DNA from: CAVSUB01 sp963816725
Lineage (GTDB): Bacteria; Acidobacteriota; Vicinamibacteria; Vicinamibacterales; 2-12-FULL-66-21
Direction of reading: 5' to 3'
Length of the DNA stretch: 64,000 nt
NCBI GenBank assembly: GCA_963816725.1
Contig: CAWFMC010000010.1
Location: forward strand, 62,001-126,000
This document shows positions 60,382-64,000 of the stretch, piece after piece. Every line of letters starts with the position of its first letter. The stretch's first letter is position 1. Both the position numbers and the translations under genes were made by a program. The notes beneath the pieces were generated by a model. It was not told where the DNA came from. It made no database searches and was given only the letters and a program-made list of their open reading frames with translations.

Positions 60382-60485
60382 GCGTCTTCCTTTCCAGTGC
60401 CGACAAGCTTCTCGATATCGCCGGCGTGCTTCCGACACGCAATCGCGGTGCCTGTGATGCGCCGTCTAACAGGATGAAAAACGCA

Positions 60486-60556
60486 TCCTGAATGGCGGAT
60501 CTCAGATGGCAGATGGCAAAACCCCAGTGTTTTCACATCTGCCATTTGCCATTTCA
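60486..60556. repeat. Inverted GCCAT word repeat
   Basis: Left AATGGCGGATCTCAGATGGC followed by AGATGGCAAAAC; right GTTTTCACATCTGCCATTTG and CCATTTCAC. The arms are complementary and the middle AAAAC/GTTTT closes a hairpin. Same word family as the block at 11884-11935 (ATCTGCCATTTGCCATTT occurs in both, apart from one to two bases). Sits in a gap of 216 bases. Confidence 0.7.
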
Positions 60557-60597
60557 CGTCAGGCCGTCCTTTTTCAGCGGCCTGCTAAGGCGCAGGG

Positions 60598-60784
60598 GTG
60601 GACGTGCCGAATCTGCGACTCACGCCAGACGAGCTTCTCGCCCTGCATCAGGCGCTCCAGACGTATATCGACTCCGACCACGAGAACGGGGCGGACGAGC
60701 GGCTCCAGGTCTGCAGGCGAGTCGCACGACCGGGTGCACAATCTTCTGGTCTGGGCGTGCAGCATCTGGCAGCGGAGGCGGTAG
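60598..60784 (+). pseudogene. Small protein gene with a +1 frameshift
   Basis: GTG 60598 starts VDVPNLRLTPDELLALHQAL, then QTYIDSDHENGADERLQ. After that the frame turns to nonsense, but the expected C-terminus is found one frame away: SAGESHDRVHNLLVWACSIW, QRRR, TAG 60782-60784. Deleting one G of CAGGTC (about 60711) joins them into a smooth helical protein of about 61 residues. Function unknown. One of several +1 events in this window. Confidence 0.55.
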
Positions 60785-60950
60785 GGAAGAGTTCAGCCCG
60801 TGTCTCCCAATTAGCGTTCCCGCGGTTGCGCGTCATCTCTCCAGTAAACGCGGACAGCTTCGATGAATGGAGCAACTGCGCGACGGAGACAGGTCTCACC
60901 CACCCGCGAGCACCATGTCTTTGATCCTCATCACGAGGCTTACGCTGAGG

Positions 60951-61943
60951 CTAGTGGACCACTCGCCGGACGTTGATTTGATCCCCGACGTCGATGACCA
61001 GGAGATCCTCCGGCCCCTGCAGCGGCCCGGAATAGTGCGTTCGGGTTTGCGCGATGAGCGCCTCAGAATCGGGTGCATGGGAGTAGACCGCGAGGCGAGG
61101 CTTGACGCGCGCGAACTCCTGACCCGCCTGTTCGCCGGTGGTGTGATGGTCGATGATCCGCTCCGTCATCGCGGGATTTGCCGACGCCGCGCGCTGCGCG
61201 ACGGGATCGACCGCCTCGTGAATCAACACATCGACACCGGTCGCGAACTTCACCAGGTTGTCCGACACCCTGGTGTCGCCGGACAACGCGACCGACCGGC
61301 CGTGATAGTCCACCCGGTAGCCGAACGCCGGACTCACTGGTCGGTGATCCACGAGAAACGCCGTGACCTTCACGCCGTCCTCGTCGAGCACGACGCCTTC
61401 GCTGATGTCGTGGCTCTGGACCGTGATGCCGGCGGCCGGGATTTTTTCGTCCACGTCCCGACGCATATGAATGTCGAAGACGAACGCCTTCTCGAGTCCG
61501 CTCATCATGTCGCGGGTGCCGTCCGGTCCCCAGACCTCGAGCGGCGCCCTGCGTCCCGTCGATCCCACCCACCCGGCCAGCAGCAAATCTGGAATCTGCA
61601 TCACGTGGTCGGAGTGCAGATGCGTCAGGAACAATCGGCCGACCGCGCCGATGGGAATGCCCGCCTCGACGAGGCGGATGGTTGCCCCTCGGCCGCAGTC
61701 GAACAAGAGTCGCTTGCCGCCTGCCTCGACGAGCGTGCTCGCCCCAAACTGTCGCAGGTTCACAAGGGGGCCGCCGCCGGTTCCGAGCAGCGTGATTCGG
61801 AGGCCGTCAGGTGGCACTGGCTGCGGCGCCGCCGCACTCGGCAAGGGCGAGGACTGCGCGCTGGCGATTGTCGGCAAGGATTCAGGGCGCATTGTGACAA
61901 ACGCGATCGCGACAACCAACGTGGCGGCTCGGTACTTGTGCAT
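60951..61943 (-). CDS. Secreted metallo-beta-lactamase-fold hydrolase (RNase Z/AtsA-like)
   Basis: 330 residues. N-terminal signal sequence (AATLVVAIAFVTM) then a linker. TLLGTGGGPLVNLRQFGAST begins the MBL fold; LFLTHLHSDHVMQIPDLLLA is the H-x-H-x-D-H zinc motif; AFGYRVDYHGRSVALSGDTR and TTGEQAGQEFARVKPRLAVY follow. Closest to arylsulfatase/RNase Z-type members that are exported. Predicted periplasmic phosphodiesterase or sulfatase. Reads on the minus strand alone. Confidence 0.85.
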   Translation of the reverse strand: MHKYRAATLVVAIAFVTMRPESLPTIASAQSSPLPSAAAPQPVPPDGLRITLLGTGGGPLVNLRQFGASTLVEAGGKRLLFDCGRGATIRLVEAGIPIGAVGRLFLTHLHSDHVMQIPDLLLAGWVGSTGRRAPLEVWGPDGTRDMMSGLEKAFVFDIHMRRDVDEKIPAAGITVQSHDISEGVVLDEDGVKVTAFLVDHRPVSPAFGYRVDYHGRSVALSGDTRVSDNLVKFATGVDVLIHEAVDPVAQRAASANPAMTERIIDHHTTGEQAGQEFARVKPRLAVYSHAPDSEALIAQTRTHYSGPLQGPEDLLVIDVGDQINVRRVVH

Positions 61944-62259
61944 AATTCAATTCCCTGCCTTGACGCTGAGACTTTCCCTCGTGCGGAGGTCGTGGACAGT
62001 TTACGCCCCGAACGAACGACGACCCGGTTCGATTCCAAGGCTGCTGGATCGAGGGCCGTCGTGGTCACGGGAGCGTCTGGCAGGAGGTAGATACGAGCGG
62101 GGACGGCGACGGGATTGCGGCCTGGGGCGCAAGACGATGGTTTTCGCCTGGACCTCAGGCATGGCGCGTGGATCCGGGAGATTTGCTGCCGCTGATGCCC
62201 CCCGGCGTGATCGTCTGAGGTCCCCATTGGCGCCTTCAGCTGAATGAGACCCACCGAGG
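61944..62259. other. 316-base gap, no recognised gene
   Basis: Contains short frames only. Toward its right end it merges with a CCTGACCAT word repeat (62300-62322) that runs into the beginning of the next open frame. Confidence 0.4.
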
Positions 62260-62646
62260 GTGCGACGGTTCGCTCGCTCTACACGATCACCCGACGACCG
62301 TCCTGACCATCCTGACCATCCGGTGGATGTGACGGGCGCCTGGGCGGTCACGATCACGCCGTCGTCGGGCGGGACGGTGACCGGCTTGGCGATCTTGAGT
62401 CAGGACGGTAGCAAAATCACGGGCATGATCGGGCCGGCTGAGACCGACATGATGCCGACTGAGGGAACCGTGGAGGGCAACAAGGTGACCCTGGTGACGC
62501 GTCCTCGCACCGGACGCACGGCGGCGTTTGCGAAATCCGAGCTGACGGCCACGGTCGATAGAATGACGGGCACGATTGACACGGACAAGGGATCGATTGA
62601 GTTCATCCGGAAGCAGCGGCCAAAGCCGAGTCAGCCACCAAAATAG
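62260..62646 (+). CDS. Beta-rich domain, possibly N-terminally truncated
   Basis: Up to 128 residues from GTG 62260, but the first 20 (RPDDRPDHPDHP) come from a word repeat. The real domain is probably VDVTGAWAVTITPSSGGTVT, LAILSQDGSKITGMIGPAET, GTVEGNKVTLVTRP, GTIDTDKGSIEFIRK, a series of beta strands with the GxW and QDG-x-KITG pattern of acidobacterial domains of unknown function. No signal peptide remains. Probably the tail end of a secreted protein whose start was lost. Confidence 0.6.
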   Translation: MRRFARSTRSPDDRPDHPDHPVDVTGAWAVTITPSSGGTVTGLAILSQDGSKITGMIGPAETDMMPTEGTVEGNKVTLVTRPRTGRTAAFAKSELTATVDRMTGTIDTDKGSIEFIRKQRPKPSQPPK

Positions 62647-63063
62647 TCAATCAGTCCGCCCATTTGGGGCGGGCCCTGAGCACGTGACGGGTAACCCGCG
62701 ATTCATTTGCCACAGGGCGGCGCTTTCGATTCCGACCACCACGTCTGACCCAATAAGTTCACCGGGCAGAACGACGAATCCTCGGTTGGCGGGTACCGCG
62801 CCGGCTCTGGCCGTGTCGGCGTTGTTCGTGGCCCGTCTCTGCCCGCAGGACCGTGAGGCGCAACACCAGCAGGGGACGGGGTGGGGCATAGTGCGGACCG
62901 GAACCACGGACGATCGCCGGCAGAACGCCCCACGAGGGCCCTGCCACAAATGCGGCGCATCTCTAATGCGCTGGCCCGCAACAACAGGTACTGTGAGCCG
63001 TCAAGCACAAACCAGGCGCGCCCACGTTAAAACGTAGGCGCGACGGAATCGCGCAACAAGCAC
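62647..63063. other. 417-base gap with a hairpin at 63017-63042
   Basis: No convincing gene. An inverted repeat CGCGCC-C-ACGTT, AA, AACGT-A-GGCGCG (63017-63042) has 11 paired bases with one C/A mismatch. A short frame on the minus strand (62647-62949) has a faintly protein-like stretch (GFVVLPGELIGSDVVVGIES) but no domain. Confidence 0.45.
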
Positions 63064-63106
63064 TGACGTGCGTGACGTGGGTCATGATGCCACCTCACGC
63101 ACGTCA
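63064..63106 (-). terminator. Strong hairpin after the HAF-repeat gene
   Basis: TGACGTGCGTGA (63064-63075) pairs perfectly with TCACGCACGTCA (63095-63106). An inner GTGG/CCAC extends the stem past one C/C mismatch. It begins 8 bases after the minus-strand stop at 63114. No T run follows in the minus direction, so it may act as a 3'-end or Rho-associated element. Confidence 0.55.
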
Positions 63107-63113
63107 CGTTCCC

Positions 63114-64000
63114 TCAGCTCACCGGCACCGCCACAAACCCGTGCACCACTCCACCCGCGAGGTACTGCCCCACGATCACGCCGCTTGGATTGATCCCGAA
63201 CGCGGTTGTTGCGGTAGAACCAGGGGGGTCGACCTTCACAGCCGCCGAGCCATCGGGCAGTTGCAGGAATCCATGTCGGCCGGTGCTGTCAATGTAGGTG
63301 CCGACAAACACCTGACTGGGATTGATGTCCCAAATGGCCGTCAAGGTGCTACTCCCCGGGATCGCGTCGTACGAGTGAAACACCCCGTCGTTCACCACGA
63401 AGCCGTGACGGCGAGTCGGCGTGTCATTCCACAGGCCCACGATCATGTGTCCGTCTGGCGTGCCGGCGTTGTTCATGGACATTGATACATCCAGCGAAGG
63501 ATCGGCCAGTTCGCCCCCGTCGGCCATCAACGTCACGCCACCAGCGCGGCTCCACACGGCGCCGTGCATCGACATGCCGAGATCGAAATCGTGCAAGCAG
63601 CCATAGATGTCGCCGTCCGGTGAAATGTGAGTCGGAATGGCTCCGGGATGGCCTGGAAACAACACGATCTCGAATCGGCCCCGACGATACAGAAAGCCCT
63701 TGATGCATGCTGGCGAGCCGGTGCCCGGGCAGTACGCCGGGGCCTGCGGTGGAGCGGACGTGTTGACCGAAGCGACGAAGCTCCCGACGATGTCCCCCGC
63801 CGGATTGATGCCGGTCGCATTCGTCGAAAGTGGTCCGCTCGCGCCTACCAGTTCGCCGGGCACGTCGATTGTCGTGAAGCGACCTCGACTGAGCAGGAAC
63901 CCATGCTGCACGCCGACGCCGTCAGTGAAAGCGCCAACAATCTCCCCAGCGGGATTGACGCCCTCGGCGATCGTCTGCCTCGCAACCCCATTCGGACAAC
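63114..64000 (-). CDS. HAF-repeat extracellular protein (5' partial)
   Basis: About 295 residues visible; the frame is open to the window edge (CPNGVARQTIAEGVNPAGEI at the beginning), so the start lies beyond 64000. Repeats of the type GINPAGDIVGSF, HGFLLSRGRF and HGFVVNDGVF define the extracellular HAF family, a propeller-like repeat of about 45-50 residues. GLWNDTPTRRHGFVVNDG and FVGTYIDSTGRHGFLQLPDG show the units. Ends with GQYLAGGVVHGFVAVPVS. Function unknown; probably secreted. Confidence 0.8.
   Translation of the reverse strand, partial: CPNGVARQTIAEGVNPAGEIVGAFTDGVGVQHGFLLSRGRFTTIDVPGELVGASGPLSTNATGINPAGDIVGSFVASVNTSAPPQAPAYCPGTGSPACIKGFLYRRGRFEIVLFPGHPGAIPTHISPDGDIYGCLHDFDLGMSMHGAVWSRAGGVTLMADGGELADPSLDVSMSMNNAGTPDGHMIVGLWNDTPTRRHGFVVNDGVFHSYDAIPGSSTLTAIWDINPSQVFVGTYIDSTGRHGFLQLPDGSAAVKVDPPGSTATTAFGINPSGVIVGQYLAGGVVHGFVAVPVS

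Noticed and set aside
62647..62949. Minus-strand 100-residue frame with GFVVLPGELIGSDVVVGIES
   Set aside because: The protein-like stretch is short, flanked by low-quality sequence, and no start or ribosome-binding site is evident.

Overview
The window is G+C-rich, densely coded DNA from a free-living, probably aerobic, diderm heterotroph. The gene content (ThuA, DUF1080, BACON repeats, PQQ propellers, Oar-like TonB receptor C-terminus, bactofilin, DUF2585, secreted proteins with Arg/Gly/Ala/Gln-rich inserts) resembles Acidobacteriota of the Vicinamibacteria type. That placement is an inference from gene families; there is no rRNA or other phylogenetic marker here. No tRNA, CRISPR, phage or insertion-sequence transposase was recognised.

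Layout. 0-8 kb: a HerA/DUF87-type ATPase, a coupled membrane-protein/TPR-like pair behind a truncated secreted protein, a TatT lipoprotein and a GT-C glycosyltransferase. 8-13 kb: a hybrid histidine kinase overlapping its response regulator, then a nucleotidyltransferase-like/EEP pair. 13-19 kb (minus strand): an envelope-stress-like block of response regulator, sensor kinase and HtrA protease (HtrA frameshifted), with bactofilin, DUF2585 and two very small membrane proteins. 19-29 kb: M14 peptidase, ECF sigma/anti-sigma pair, then a HemN-like radical SAM enzyme, a halogenase-like flavoenzyme and a hotdog thioesterase, facing a geranylgeranyl-reductase-family flavoprotein. 29-34 kb: cytochrome c', aldehyde dehydrogenase, a frameshifted SDR and a DctA-type symporter. 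34-42 kb (minus): quinone oxidoreductase, GH15 enzyme, pilin-like protein, RtcB with a small acidic partner, a UGM-like flavoprotein and a large polytopic membrane protein. 42-47 kb: GH99-like, SRPBCC, ThuA and small secreted proteins. 47.5-50 kb: a gene graveyard (inverted helix-hairpin-helix fragment, two PQQ-propeller fragments, a TonB-receptor tail). 50-55 kb: a lipid/diacylglycerol kinase and phosphoesterase pair, then a 12-repeat BACON lipoprotein. 55-64 kb: small Cys-rich and acidic proteins, a sugar isomerase-like protein, DUF1080, a GH-A glycosidase, a metallo-beta-lactamase hydrolase and the end of an HAF-repeat protein.

The most unusual features are: (1) two unlinked small disordered proteins that end in the same heptapeptide PGFGQGA, one directly upstream of rtcB; (2) word-like degenerate repeats in many intergenic gaps, one of which forms the last codons of a sensor kinase and one of which is arranged as two complementary halves; (3) the relic zone at 47.5-50 kb with an apparent inversion join; (4) repeated single-base frameshifts, mostly +1, in otherwise well-conserved genes; (5) a HemN-like/halogenase/thioesterase cluster that could be a tailoring pathway.
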